Position numbers and translations under genes: made by a program
DNA from: Shewanella phaeophyticola
GTDB taxonomy: Bacteria; Pseudomonadota; Gammaproteobacteria; Enterobacterales; Shewanellaceae
Assembly: GCF_025398315.1 (NCBI RefSeq)
Contig: NZ_JAODOQ010000001.1
Coordinates: 1,488,001 to 1,552,000 of the forward strand
Length of the DNA stretch: 64,000 nt
Reading direction: 5' to 3'
The notes under the pieces: model-generated
What the model was told of the DNA's origin: nothing
Databases searched by the model: none
The model's input: only the letters and a program-made list of their open reading frames with translations
Part shown: positions 1-12,090 of the stretch, piece by piece
How the letters are laid out: every line of letters begins with the position of its first letter
Numbering within the stretch: position 1 is the stretch's first letter

Positions 1-108
1 GGTTCCAGCATGGTAAAAGTCAAACAAGCGTCGATCTTTGCTTTTTTGCATTTTTAATTCTAGAAAGGCTTGCCAGTTTAAAATTTCTGATTTACTGAAA
101 TGTGTCAT
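1..108 (-). CDS. 3'-5' exonuclease (DnaQ-like), N-terminal fragment
   Basis: The gene runs off the left edge of the window, so only about 36 residues are visible, beginning MTHFSKSEILNWQ and ending with FYHAG. The ATG lies 10 bases after the stop of the preceding signalling gene, with AAGG in the gap, so the two are probably co-transcribed. From memory, DnaQ-like exonucleases in marine gammaproteobacteria start with a similar short helical leader ending in FYxAG before the catalytic DFETTG motif, and they often follow a DUF294 protein. The catalytic part lies outside the window. The product call rests on this leader and on the neighbour, and is tentative. Confidence 0.45.
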   Translation of the reverse strand, partial: MTHFSKSEILNWQAFLELKMQKSKDRRLFDFYHAGT

Positions 109-118
109 AACTTGGCCT

Positions 119-1995
119 TTAACGTTTGTTTGAACTGTAGCGATATTTCAAAAAGTTCTGTGCATTGCTGAGCACTAAAAAAGCATCTTTAAGATTACGA
201 CGTTCAAAATCAGACATATTTTCGGGTTCAATATTATTATCAGGCTCAATCCCTGATTCAATATCGGATGATTGGTGACGTAGGCGTACTAATGAGATAA
301 GTTCCATCGCATGTTGTAAATCTTCCGCTTTTGAAGTGGGAAGAATGCCAGCGTCGATAATATCCTCTAAGCGTTCAAATGAGTTTTGCGATTGTGAGCC
401 AATGGCGAGAGCATGTACTCGGATTAAGTCTGCTAATGGCGCAGTGCCACGACGTTTTAAATTGATGGAATTGTTATGACGACCATCTTTTTCCATCACA
501 AAGTCTTTAAAAAATCCTAGCGGCGGTGTCCGGTTGAGGGCGTTGTGTGCCATGCAAGCTAAAAAGTGGTTGTTTTTCTTGGCTTTGTTCAAGATAAATG
601 CATTTAATTGTTCAGCCCATTTAACCCGACCATAAACCCCAGTCAGATCGAAGAAGATAGAGCAGTTTAATAAGGCTTGCGGGTTGGGTTTTTCTATCCA
701 GTCACCAAAACAGGCTTCCCATTCTGAGCGAGTTTTACGGTACTCAGGGTTACTGGCCATAATATCGCCAGTACAATAACTGTAACCGCAAGCGGCTAAA
801 CCATCACATACAAAGTCAGCTAACTTTGAAAAATACTCACCGTGCACTGCGGCGTTATAGCTGTTATCTAGAATAATGGCATTGTCTTGATCGGTTACCA
901 TCAATTGCTCATCGCGAGCCATTGAACCTAGCGCTAAAAAACAATATGGAACCGGTGGCGGCCAAATTTGTCTTCTGCAAGTTCTAATAAACGCTGCTTA
1001 AAGTTACGGCCGATTTCAGACATTGCCCGCCCGACCATATGTGAGTTGGCATCTTCATTAACCATGCGCACAAAACAGTTTTTTAACTGTGAAGATAACA
1101 ATACTAAATCTTCGCAGCTTTTCTGCTGAAAGATACTACTGACAAATAATAAACTATTTTGCGACTCGTAACGGATAATATCGGCTACTTCAATTAGGCC
1201 TATGGGGATTTTATTTTTAAGAATAGGCAGATGATCAATTTTATTACGGAGCATAAGTAGCATAGCTTCAAATATGTATGCATTGTGCTCCAGTGAAATT
1301 AACTCGGTCGACATGACTTGTGAAATAGGACTATCTACATTCACTCCCGCAGCAATCACTTTAGCGCAGAGATCATGTTCAGTAATAATACCCACAAAAC
1401 TACTGTCTTGTTGATCTTCAATATCTGGATCATTAATTAATACCGCAGAAATATTCTCTTCAGTCATTATCTGGGCAACAGCTTGTATGGTGCTATTACA
1501 AGATAAAATAACAGGCTCTCTGGTCAACAACGTTTTCACTTTAGAGGTGGTAAGGGCATTGGCATCTTCGGTTTTGCCCTTTACTGCTTGCTTTAAGCGA
1601 GTGGTATCCTCAGCCTCTACAAAATCTGCAAAATCATCATAGTTTTCGCATAAGTCATTGAATACCGATTCAGGTATACAGTATACGAGGGTATCTTTTA
1701 CCGCTTTGGCCGGGAAACGTACTTTATTGTTGGTCAATAAGCCCATTTGGCCAAATAACTGCCCCTGATCAAGACGATTATAGAGCTCACCTTTACGACG
1801 ATATAACTCTACAACGCCACTGCGGATCATATAAAGTTCGGTGATCCTGTCATTAAAGTTAACAATCATACTATCGGTACGGTGGTAAGAAATCTCAACA
1901 CTTTTGGCAACGTCAATTAAGACTTGTTCTGGAAGCTGATCAAAGGGAGCGTACTGAGCGATAAAGCTCTGAATTTCGAGTACTTCGGCTGTCAT
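119..1995 (-). pseudogene. cNMP-binding / CBS / DUF294 nucleotidyltransferase signalling protein, frameshifted
   Basis: The reconstructed protein is about 625 residues. Residues ~15-130 form a cyclic-nucleotide-binding fold (GQLFGQMGLL). Residues ~150-282 are two CBS repeats (TREPVILS, ISQVMSTELISL). The rest is the DUF294 nucleotidyltransferase-like domain with GSMARDEQLMVTDQDNA, followed by its C-terminal helical domain. A one-base deletion at 960-964 changes the conserved GPPPVPYCFLALGS into an early stop; restoring one G (GGGCCG) rejoins the two halves, and the span is one base short of a multiple of three. Proteins of this family are thought to sense nucleotides and regulate partner proteins in the cytoplasm; the partner is unknown. 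The exonuclease follows after 10 bases. Whether the break is real or a consensus error is discussed in the findings. Confidence 0.85.
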
Positions 1996-2518
1996 GAGTA
2001 GACCTGTTAATGTGATAACTTGAACTTTGTTTATAGCTATGTCGATATTATACGAGTAAATGACGCAACATGGGGATTTATCGCTCCATTGAATATGTTG
2101 CAGTGGGACAAGGTTAAATATCGAACAAGCTCGATGCTTTAGTGAACTTTATTGCTAACAGATTACCTATGATGGCCAGACTAAAACTCACTATTGTTAG
2201 CTTGGAGGATGCGCCTTACTACTGTTTAAGTTTGATGTTTTTGACAACGTCATTGTTTATTTATCTTTGAAATAACGGCCTGACTATTCATTCATTAAAC
2301 ATATTTTAAACAAAAAAGATTCGGTGATTTTATTGAATGATTAGCGTGCTATTTTACTGCGATTAATTATTGTTTATTTATTGTTCGCCATTCATTACAT
2401 CATTGAGGTGCGTCAAGGTTTTATGGCAATATTTGACTTAGATTTATTATGTGAGCGTTATTTTATTTAAGGGTTAGTTAGCTGATGAGCTCAGTGCTAA
2501 CACTAATGAGGCAATCCT
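1996..2518. other. intergenic region, divergent promoters
   Basis: This AT-rich stretch of about 520 bases separates the minus-strand signalling gene from the plus-strand carboxymuconolactone-decarboxylase-like gene and should hold both promoters. No gene, strong hairpin or repeat was seen. The ribosome binding site of the plus gene (GAGGCAATCCT) is at its right end. Confidence 0.5.
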
Positions 2519-2865
2519 ATGACACACTTTCCAGAACGCTATAAAGAACTCAGTACCTGGATGGATAAACTCGGAGTGGCTATTCCTCAGACCATGAAAG
2601 GGTTTTCTGAACTGCATAAAGCATCTATTGCTCCCGGAGTATTGGACAGTAAAACCAAAGAGCTTTTAGCCCTTGGCATCGCTATCACGGTTAGATGCGA
2701 AGGGTGTATTGCTTTTCATGTACATGACGCTTTACAGGCAGAGGCCAGTAAAGAAGAAATTGCTGAAACCGTGTCAGTAGCCATATTGATGGGTGGTGGA
2801 TTCATGCTATGGTTTATGGTATTGAAGCCATGCAAGCCGTGAGTCAATATCAACAGCAGGGGTGA
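2519..2865 (+). pseudogene. carboxymuconolactone decarboxylase / AhpD-like protein, frameshifted near the C-terminus
   Basis: A small cytoplasmic protein of about 115 residues when reconstructed. It has the family motif CEGCIAFHVHDAL, with the CxxC pair and the nearby His that in AhpD-type proteins form a redox-active, alkylhydroperoxidase-like centre. The usual C-terminal motif GGGPAMVYGIEAMQA is present but split between frames: MGGG is in the first frame and AMVYGIEAMQAVSQYQQQG in the next, with the shift at 2796-2806. The family motif would predict GGCCC at this point. It is first in a likely operon with the DUF6781 and UbiB-like genes (gaps of about 120 and 11 bases). Substrate unknown. 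Confidence 0.8.
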
Positions 2866-2986
2866 TAACCTAACGTAATACTCAAAATCCAACAACACAG
2901 TAAAAACTGAATTAACGATAGTTGAGCAATAAGTCGATTCTTGTGTGGGTTTTCCAAGCAGTGTTAAATTGTGTAGGAGAATAGCG

Positions 2987-3668
2987 ATGGGTACAGTCAA
3001 AAGCGATACGAGTCATCATCACCCCCTCGAAGATGTCATCAAAGATGCGGTTGAGGCCGATAATAATATTAGAGAAGACGTTCGTCGTATTACCCTTAAC
3101 GTATTGAGTGACGGTAAGTTAAATATAGATGAGATTACTCAAGTGACTCTCCGCGTGGTCAAAGGTGCTGGTTTAGGGGCTGTTATTCATGGGCGCAGAT
3201 GGTCAAAATAAGTTGGCAAAGGCTGTTGCGGGGCTTGATGATGCATTGTGTTCTGCCGTAGAAGCATCCAAATTAGCCATTGAAGAAGCCAGTGCCCATG
3301 TCAAAACATTCAGTAAACAAGATTTACAGCACGCTATTAATGATCTTAATGACCTTGAAACCATGTATTTAGAAACGTTAAAAGACGTGGCTAAAGAGGC
3401 AAGTGAAACGGTGTCGGAAACTCTCAATGATTTAGTTAGTCATGGTCGTTTAAGTGGCACAGGCATTGGCCAAAAAGCAACAGAAACGGCTAAACTGTTA
3501 AATGAACAACTCAGTGAGCGATTAAGCGAAACGGTTTCAGCTGGCGTTGATTCTGCATCAAAAGTCACCAGTAACCTTGCATATGCAGCGGCAGGCTTTC
3601 TTGAGGCGATTGCACAAACCTTGGATAACAAAATAACCTCTACCTCTTCACAAAATCAACATAAATAG
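2987..3668 (+). pseudogene. DUF6781 family protein, frameshifted
   Basis: The start ATG at 2987 follows TAGGAGA at good spacing. The reconstructed protein of about 227 residues has no signal peptide and is rich in Ala, Glu, Lys, Ser and Thr, with long heptad-like amphipathic helices (for example VAKEASETVSETLNDL), so it is probably coiled-coil or membrane-surface associated. The frame breaks at about 3181-3190: the first part ends in VVKGAGLGAV and the second begins MGADGQNKLAKAV. I recognise it as DUF6781-like, a family without known function. It lies 11 bases before the UbiB-like kinase, which suggests a shared role, perhaps in quinone or lipid handling, but that is inference only. Confidence 0.75.
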
Positions 3669-3679
3669 ATAGGTGAGCC

Positions 3680-5363
3680 ATGCTGTGGGAGACGTTAAGT
3701 ACTGCACGAGATATTGGCCGACTGAATGAACTGGTTTCGGTCTTGATCCGTTATGGCTTCGGTGATAGTGCTGCGCAGACTGGGTTTGGCAAATATATTT
3801 AACGATGCCGGTAAAGCATTAAATTGGAAGCATACTCCAGATATCACCAATCTAGAATCCCCCGTTAGGTTTTGTCATGCATTGACTGAAATGCGCTTCA
3901 CCTTTATTAAGCTCGGCCAGATCCTAGCGACACGTTCAGATTTGTTTTCTTCTGAATGGACTACTGAGTTTAAAAAGCTACAAAATCAAGTACCTTCGGT
4001 GCCATTTGATTTACTCATTGAACAATTACAACAAGATTTAGGTTGTAGTCCACACGACGCTTTTGCCGAGTTTGATCCTATCCCTTTTGCCGCAGCCTCT
4101 ATTGCTCAAGTTCATCGAGCTCGATTACAAGATGGTACAGAGGTGATTGTTAAGGTACGCAGGCCGGGCATTCAAGCATCAATGGAAGCTGATTTGCGTT
4201 TACTGGCGCGTATTGCTGAGTTAATGGAGTCTGAGTCAACCGCTTTACGCCGTTTTAAACCTCGTGAAGTTGTTCGTCAATTTACCCATTCTTTGCGGCG
4301 GGAATTGGATTTGTTAGCCGAGTGCCGCAACGCTGAAAGAATCGCTAAAAATTTCGAGGGTGATCCTAATATTGTTATCCCTAAAATGTATTGGCCGTGG
4401 TGCAGTGAACGTGTCAATGTTCAACAATTTATTGATGGTATTCCTGGCCAAGATATTACAACACTTGAGGAGGCGGGTTTAGATAGAAAACGGTTAGCCC
4501 ACTTTGGAGGACAAGCGGCTTTAAAAATGATTTTAATGGATGGTTTTTATCATGCGGATCCTCATCAAGGTAATATTTTTTATTTGCCAGGAAATAAGAT
4601 TGCCTTTATTGATTTTGGTTTGGTAGGACGTTTATCTTTTGAGCGCCGTCATCAAGTGGTCACACTGTTACATAGCATGGTTGAGTTAGATGCATCTCGA
4701 GTTGTGGAAGTGTTACTCGATTGGGCTGGCGATCCTCCGCTTGATTGTCAAAGTTTGACATTTGAAGTAGAAGAGTTTGTCGATAAATATCACGGTGTGT
4801 CATTAAAAAACGTCCATTTAGGCATGATGCTTACAGAACTGATGTCACTGCTCAGAGAGCATGGACTTAGCTTACCTCCTGATATCATTATTTTAATTAA
4901 AGCCTTGATAATACTTGAAAGTGTTGCGCAACAGTTAGACCCTGAGTTTAATATGGTGTCTGAAGCAAAGCCTTTATTACATCAGCTAATGTTAGATTCG
5001 ACCGCCCCCGATGCCATCGCTAAAAGAGGTTGGCAGGCCATTGTCGACGCCACAGAATTGTTAACTGGATTACCGCAAGATTTACAACAATTGTTACGTT
5101 CAGCACGTAGAGGAAGATTCCAATTCCATGTTGATATAACACGGTTAAAAACCTTTGGAAATCAACTTGACCGAGCCGCTAGCAGGGTGGCGATTGGTAA
5201 TGTGGTTGCGGCAATGATAATTGGATCCTCTATCGTCATGACAGTTGACGGCGATTCAACATTATTTGGTTTACCATTATTTGGCATATTGGGGTTTATC
5301 AGTGCCCTAGTGGGGGGAATATGGTTGTTATTCTCTATCTGGTCGAGTGGCCGCTGGAAATGA
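3680..5363 (+). pseudogene. UbiB/AarF (ABC1) family atypical kinase, frameshifted near the N-terminus
   Basis: Reconstructed from the ATG at 3680 (preceded by AGGTGAG) the protein is about 561 residues. It shows the hallmarks of the ABC1/ADCK/UbiB family: KLGQ at residue ~78, the alanine-rich loop AAASIAQVH at ~137 in place of a normal P-loop, a VKVRRPG lysine at ~156, HADPHQGN at ~290 and the metal-binding IDFGLVG at ~309. Two hydrophobic helices at ~505-560 anchor it in the inner membrane. Family members support ubiquinone or other lipid biosynthesis as ATPases. The frame breaks at 3766-3771 between RYGFGD and LRRLGLA. It is a second UbiB-like protein type, not the canonical ubiB next to ubiE/ubiJ, as shown by its neighbours. 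Confidence 0.85.
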
Positions 5364-6007
5364 ACCTATATCAGTTGTGAATTTCTGAACATTTTGATTG
5401 AACATCTAGAACGAAAACGACGACTAGGTGCTGCCAACGTTGGCTTTGCGCTTAAGTACTCATTCCTGAAAACCACAATTTGCTTATATTTGATTTCAAC
5501 ATTTTACGCTGTTTTGGTTTGTGTAGATTATTAATATAAGTTTTTTAGCTTGGAACTGTCAGTGTAGCTATACGTTAATGGTTTTTGTCGTAATGGCATA
5601 TTACTATGGGCGGACTTCTATTGTTTACTCACCATCCATCGCATGCTGTTTTGTTATCCGTACAATGTCAATTGGGCTAAACATATAGTGATAACATGCT
5701 CCACTTCGTAAAATTCATCTCTTTATATGAACGGTTTTCATATAGGCTTTCTTTAAGCGCAATGTTCGGTTACTGTTTGATTTACAGGAAATAGTACTTA
5801 TTTGGTGCGCTTGCTGCACTATGTTAGCACTGTGCATTTATTTTTAACATTTTTGTAAAGCGAATACCTGCCCAAAAGACCTATTAACACGATCCAACAG
5901 CGTAATTGCCATTATTTAATTGGAATAAATATTGCTAGAGCAACAATAAGATACGAGGTGTTTTAGGGTTTTTATATGGTTGCACATTATTAAAGAGGGA
6001 TTTATTG
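5364..6007. other. intergenic region without visible gene
   Basis: About 640 bases with stops in all frames and no recognisable protein remnant. An 8-base inverted repeat (TATATGAA ... TTCATATA, 5724-5744) is the only clear symmetry and could be an operator. The right end carries the ribosome binding site AAGAGGGA for the next gene. The promoter of the amidoligase cluster should lie here. Confidence 0.45.
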
Positions 6008-9000
6008 ATGACAATTACAGTTGGTATAGCGCACCATACTCAGTATAAGTACGATCGGTTAGTGAATATGGGCCGCATATATTCCGCTTACGTCCAGCAC
6101 CGCATTGCCGTACTAAGATTAAAAGTTACTCTTTAAAAATCATTCCTGAAGATCATTACATTAATTGGCAGCAAGATCCTTTTGGTAACTATCAGGCTAG
6201 AGTGGTATTCAATCAACCCACTAAAGAGTTTAGTTTTACCGTTGATTTAGTGGCTGAAATGACGGTGATTAATCCTTTCGATTTTTTCTTAGAAGACTAC
6301 GCCGAAGAGTTTCCGTTTGTTTATGATGCGGTCACAAAAGCCGAACTTAGCCTCTATTTAAAAAAACGCAAACCGAGCAAAAAATTTCAAGAACTCATCG
6401 AGTCATTACAACCTAAAAAGCCATTGCGAAGTGTCGATTTTTTGGTTGCCGTTAACCAGGCTATTTATGATTTAGTGGATTATGGCATTCGCCTTGAACC
6501 TGGTGTGCAAACGCCTAATGATACCCTCACCAAACAATCAGGATCATGCCGTGATTCAGCCTGGTTATTAGTGCAGCTGTTTCGTCATTTAGGATTAGCC
6601 TCACGCTTTGTTTCTGGCTATTTAGTGCAATTGACCTCGGATCAAAAATCGTTAGATGACCTAGCGTTATCCAGAACAAGACTTTACTGATTTACATGCT
6701 TGGACTGAAGTATATATCCCAGGCGCAGGTTGGATTGGCTTAGATCCTACCTCTGGTTTGTTTGCCGGAGAAGGACATATTCCGTTAGCATGTACTCCCG
6801 AACCTAGCGCCGCAGCACCAGTGACGGGTGGGATAGATGAGTGTGAATCTGAGTTCAGTTTTTATAATAAAGTGACTCGTGTACATGAAGACCCGCGCGT
6901 AACCAAACCTTATTCAGAAACGCAATGGACATCAATTAATCGTCTCGGCTTACAAGTTGATAAAGCCTATGACGAGTACGGCATACATTTGACCATGGGG
7001 GGTGAGCCGACGTTTATTTCTATTGATGATATGGAACATCCACAATGGAATACAGAAGCCGACGGTAAAGAAAAAAGGGCATTAGCGCAAAATCTATTTG
7101 TCGAAATGAATAAAGTGTTTACTCAGGGTGGTTTTACCCATTATGGCCAAGGAAAATGGTACCCAGGCGAGCCTTTACCGCGTTGGCAATATGCTTGCTA
7201 TTGGCGTAAAGACGGCGTGGCATTATGGCAAGATGCGAGTTTTCTCGCTGACCCAAATAAAGATTATAAATTAGATCATACCGACACAAAAAGGTTTGCA
7301 GAGACATTTTGCGAACTGATCGGCATTGATAATAAAGCCTTAACCACCGCGTACGAAGACATTCTCTACCATTTATGGCAAGAAGCCTCATTACCGGTTG
7401 AAATAGTACCTAAACAACCAGAATTGCTGCATGCCATGAGCCGTAAAGGTCTACTCGAAAAAATGGAGCGTGGCATTGAAAAACCCGTTGGGTATGTGGT
7501 GCCACTGCAATGGAATGATAAACGTCATTGTTGGCAATCTTGCACTTGGGAATTTAAGCGTGGCCATTGCTTTTTACTCCCCGGAGAGTCGCCATTAGGC
7601 TATCGCTTACCGCTAGACAGCCTTGAGTGGTCAGGTAATATTATTGACCGCGATCCTTATGATATTCCTGATTTTTTTACAAAGACGAAAAAAATTAAAA
7701 AAGGCTTTATTGGCAAAGAGATGATAAAAACCGCGCTGGCCTTCGAGGTAAGAGAAGGGCGTTTATATATCTTTATGCCACCGACAAGTCATTTCGAACA
7801 TTACATGGGATTATTAAATGCTATTGAAGCGGCAGCAAAAGCGCTTAGCATGCCGGTTGTGATTGAAGGTTATAGTCCGCCTAAAGACAGTCGCATCGAA
7901 AAATATGCCGTAACCCCCGACCCAGGTGTGATTGAGGTGAATATTCATCCTTCAAATTCTTGGCCGCAGTTAGTTGAAAGAACCACCACGCTATACGGGC
8001 TAGCTAAAGCATGTCGTTTAGGCACTGATAAGTTTATGGCCGATGGTCGCCATACGGGTACCGGTGGTGGTAACCATGTGACGTTAGGCGGCGAAACCCC
8101 TGACCAAAGTCCTTTTTTACGCCGACCAGATATTTTACGTAGTTTTATTACTTACTGGCAGCATCACCCTGGGTTGTCATATTTATTCTCTGGTTTATTC
8201 ATTGGCCTAACCAGCCAGGCACCTCGTGTTGATGAGGCGCGTGATGAAGTGCTCTATGAGCTTGAGATTGCATTTTCACATATGCCAGAAGGTGAAGTGC
8301 CGCAACCTTGGTTAGTTGACCGTTTGTTACGTCATTTACTCGTCGATTTAACCGGTAATACGCATCGAGCGGAATTTTGTATCGATAAATTATATTCCCC
8401 TGACTCATCGACTGGTCGTTTAGGCATTGTAGAGTTTAGGGGCTTTGAAATGCCGCCTCATGAGCAAATGAGTCTAGTACAAATGCTTTTACTGCGTACT
8501 TTGCTGGCTTGGTTTTGGAAAAAACCGTACCACAAACCATTGATCCGATGGGGAACAGAATTACATGACAAATTCTTATTACCACAATATGTCGAAAACG
8601 ACTTAGCGCAAGTCTGTCGAGACTTGCAACAAGATGGTTTTCAGTTCCAATTTAACTGGTTAAATCCATTTTTTGAATTTAGGTTTCCTGTTTGTGGTAC
8701 GCGTGAGCTTGATAACGTGACGTTAGAATTAAGAACCGCCATTGAACCCTGGCATGTGCTCGGTGAAGAAGCGAGTGCTTCAGGCACCGCGAGGTATGTT
8801 GATTCGTCATTAGAAAGGGTACAAATAAAAGTCAAAGGCAGTATAGGTGATCGTTATGTGGTGACTTGTAATGGACGTCATGTGCCACTGAAACCGGTAA
8901 AAGGTAACGCAAAAGATGAACAGTTTGCCGGCATTCGATATCGAGCATGGCAGCCACCGTCAGCATTACATCCAACCATTGGCGTACATGCTCCGCTGGT

Positions 9001-9319
9001 TTTTGATTTGATTGATACCTGGGAAGGTCGGTCGTTAGGCGGTTTTGTCTATCATGTTAGTCATGCGGGAGGGCGAAACCCTGAAACATTGCCTGTTAAT
9101 GCCTTTGAAGCAGAAGGGCGCAGAGTGGCACGGTTTTGGGAGCATGGGCATACGCCGTCGATATTACCATCGGATCTGCCAAGTTGGCTGCCATCTGCGG
9201 TGACTCATCGATTTGAAGCTGCTGAAAAGGTCAGTGAATTTGTGGTGCCAGAGGTTGAAAGTATCAATCCAGATTACCCCAATACCCTGGATTTACGCCG
9301 ACAACCTAAGTTTAAGTAA
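6008..9319 (+). pseudogene. transglutaminase-like + DUF2126 (putative amidoligase) fusion protein, two frameshifts
   Basis: One gene of about 1,104 residues, read through two indels. The N-terminal ~260 residues are a bacterial transglutaminase fold with the catalytic Cys in SGSCRDSAW (~180), His in DLHAWTEVY (~229) and Asp in GLDPTSG (~244). The rest (~270-1095) is DUF2126, which has been proposed to be a carboxylate-amine ligase of the glutamine-synthetase-like fold. The first shift, at 6068-6075, turns MGPHIFRLRPAPHC into nonsense and is repaired by one C (GGGCCC). The second, at 6657-6672, falls where relatives read LDGPSGPEQDF, which predicts two GGSCC words. The total length is divisible by three, as expected for compensating shifts. 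It is the first gene of the cluster ending at 15440, which belongs to the peptide-modification systems predicted by comparative genomics (Iyer and colleagues). Confidence 0.88.
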
Positions 9320-9333
9320 TCATAGCGATATTT

Positions 9334-9373
9334 GTATCATTCCACGGTAAATAATTTTAAAGTGGAATGATAC
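9334..9373. repeat. 12-bp perfect inverted repeat after the DUF2126 gene
   Basis: GTATCATTCCAC and its exact complement GTGGAATGATAC are separated by 16 bases, starting 15 bases after the stop codon. There is no T-run on either side, so it is not a typical Rho-independent terminator. It may be an mRNA-stabilising hairpin or an operator within the cluster. Confidence 0.6.
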
Positions 9374-9530
9374 AGGGGCGACTGACTTTTTATGACTACA
9401 GCGTCAAATGACGTTGTTTTAATCTTGTTTTGTGACTGAGTGTAAAATGATTGTAGTCTTATTTTGGGTCTGCAATTCACAGACTCAACAGCCCCTCGTG
9501 ACCCTATGCATTTATCACGATTTGTCATAG

Positions 9531-12090
9531 ATGAGTGTGATTATTGATGTTAAAACGGAGCTCGTTCAATTGTATATTAACAATAGCACTATGGCTGAAT
9601 TGCCTGACTGGCTTTTTAAATACCTAAATACATCACATGCTCATGACGAACTCGCCAATCACAGCGGTAAGAGTCCAGATCATTGGGACACCTTATTCAA
9701 TGGATTATCTAGCTTAACAGCAGAAGATGTCAGTGAACGCGCTATCGAAATCAGCCAATTATTTCAAAATGGCAATATTAAACTCGACAGAAACCAAAAA
9801 TGGCATTTTGATCCCTTACCCTTTATGTTTTCCAAAAATGACTGGGCTTTATTGGAAGCAGGCATAAAGCAAAGGACATTATTACTTAATAAAATTCAAC
9901 AAGATATTTATGGTGAGCAAAAGTTATTGCTCGATGGACATATTCCTGCTCAGCAACTATTTCAAGATAATAACTATCTGCGAGAAGGGTTTAACCTGCC
10001 TCAAAATGAACTCAAATTGTTTTTTACCGCATTAGATATTTACCGTGCTCCTTCTGGCGAATTTAAAGTGTTAGTCGATCACTGCCAGTGTCCATTGGGG
10101 TTAGGTTTGTTGCTCGAAAGCCGTATTATTGCGCGGCGTGTGATGGCTGAAGAGTTTGCTGAATGCAATGTTCAACAGATTAAAGGCTTTTTGAAGCGAT
10201 TTACTGATGCTATTAACGAATATACCCGCTACATGGATGACCCAAGGATTGTTATTCTCACTCAGGGAGTCGATGATCCCAATTATAATGAACACGCATT
10301 TTTATCAACTTACTTTGGATATACCCTAGTACAAAGTGCCGACTTAACCGTGCGCCATGGTGAAGTGTGTTTAAAGTCCTTACCTGGCTTAGGTAAAATA
10401 AACGTGATTCTTCGGTGGATACCGGATCGCAGCATTGATTCGTTAGAGCAAACTGAATACTCACTACACGGGATCCCCGGGTTACTTCAAGCGGTAAGAG
10501 AAGGCACGGTTAAAGTATTAAACCCATTTGGCAGCGGCGTATTGTCATCACCCGCGATTCAATGTCGACTCGATGAGTTGTCTCACCACCTTTTAAACGC
10601 GCCTTTGCTTATTGGCGAGCCAAGTCATTATGACCTTGAACAAGCAAAAAACCTCGATTGGAGTCTGCTTGAATTAGTCAGTTATAACGATAAACATTTT
10701 AAACTCGACGGCGCGAGTGAAGCAGATAACATTCGAGTGGCAATTAATGATCATCCCGATGCGTATTTTTTTCAAGAGAAACCAGTATTTAGCTGTGCAC
10801 CTTTTTGGAGTGAAGGCAAGCTGGTGGCCAAACCTGTGGTGTTTAGATGTTATGCATTAACCACAGAAAATGGGGTAGAAGTCCTGCCTTCAGCCTTATG
10901 TTTTTCTAACGAAAACGATAAAGACCCGAGTGTGTCGGGTTGGCTTAAAGACACCTGGATAAATGCCGTAGATAACCTTGTGGCGGGTGCCCATAATATA
11001 CCAGCTCCCGTGAAAAAAAGAATGGATGTGACTCTACTAGAGGGAGTCGTTTCTAGCCGCACTGCAGAACATTTATTTTGGCTGAAGCCGCTATCTAGAG
11101 CGCAGTGAAAACACGATTCGCATCTTACGTATTTTTATCGACAGATATACTGAACTGGCCATTTATCCCAGTACCATGCGCCGAAATATTGTCACGCGAC
11201 TATTAAGTGCTATTAAGTCTCAGCATATTGTTTACCCTTATATTGAACCCACTGACATCGGTGATGAATATGAGCCTAAGCAGGCTAAACAAATGGCTTT
11301 TCAATTACTTGCAGATGAACAATGTGCAGGGAGTATTATTAATACTCTAACTTATTTGTTTAATGCCACGTTACAAATACAAGAGTTGTTGTCCAATGAC
11401 AGTCGCCGAATTATCGAAGACATTAATGATCAAATTCAAAAGCTTAAGCGTGTAGCGGTTAATATCTCTGCCCGTGGAATGCAAAGCAGTTTAGATCAGA
11501 TCATTGGGTCTATTATGGCGTTTAACGGATCTATTACTGATTGTATGCCTAATAGTAATGGTTGGTTTATGTTAGAAATCGGCCGCAGAGTTGAACGCAG
11601 TATTCAAATTAACTCACTCACTGCGACGCTATTGTCTGAAGAAACCCTTGAGACAGAAGAACTTGCCATATTAGAAGCGGTATTGAGTTGTCAGGTGAGT
11701 TTGGTCACTCACAAACGCCGTTATCGCATGTACCAAAGTATTGGAACCGGTATCGAATTATTGATGTTAGATGCTGAATATCCGCGTTCATTATTATATC
11801 AATTAGAACAAATTGATTTACTTTGCCAAAATCTGCCGATTAAACGGCGCCCCGGGGTCATATCGGCACATGAAAAAGCCATTTTACTCTCTAAAACGAC
11901 GTGTTATTTAACCGAGAAAGATTATTTACAACACAGTGTCGAGGGGCAGCGTAAGCAGTTAATGGAGTTTAGCCATAATATTCGAACCAATTTGAATACG
12001 TTTTGTGATGTATTGCTAGTGCAGTATTTCTCTCATACCCAAACGGCCAGTAAATTAAACTGGTCTAATATTGAGCAAATTCAGTCGTGA
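9531..12090 (+). pseudogene. circularly permuted ATP-grasp + alpha-E (DUF403) fusion protein, frameshifted
   Basis: The reconstructed protein is about 853 residues. The first ~505 are a circularly permuted ATP-grasp ligase (VILTQGVDDPNYNEHAF, HGIPGLLQAVREGTVKVLN), and ~511-853 are the helical alpha-E/DUF403 domain, beginning FWLGRYLERSENTIRILRIF. The frame breaks at 11083-11088, exactly in WLGRYLERSEN: the DNA reads CTGAAGCCGC where CTGGGCCGC would restore the conserved Gly. The last four bases overlap the next gene (GTGA), so translation is probably coupled. ATP-grasp enzymes activate a carboxylate with ATP and join it to an amine; the alpha-E domain is a constant partner of unknown role. 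A second, unfused pair of the same two domains occurs at 13031-15440. Confidence 0.87.

Noticed and set aside
2716..3000. Minus-strand reading frame opposite the AhpD-like gene
   Set aside because: It is antisense to conserved coding sequence and has no recognisable domain or ribosome binding site.
11083..11088. Programmed ribosomal frameshifting in the fused genes
   Set aside because: No slippery heptamer was seen at the breaks, both +1 and -1 types occur, and unrelated genes are affected.
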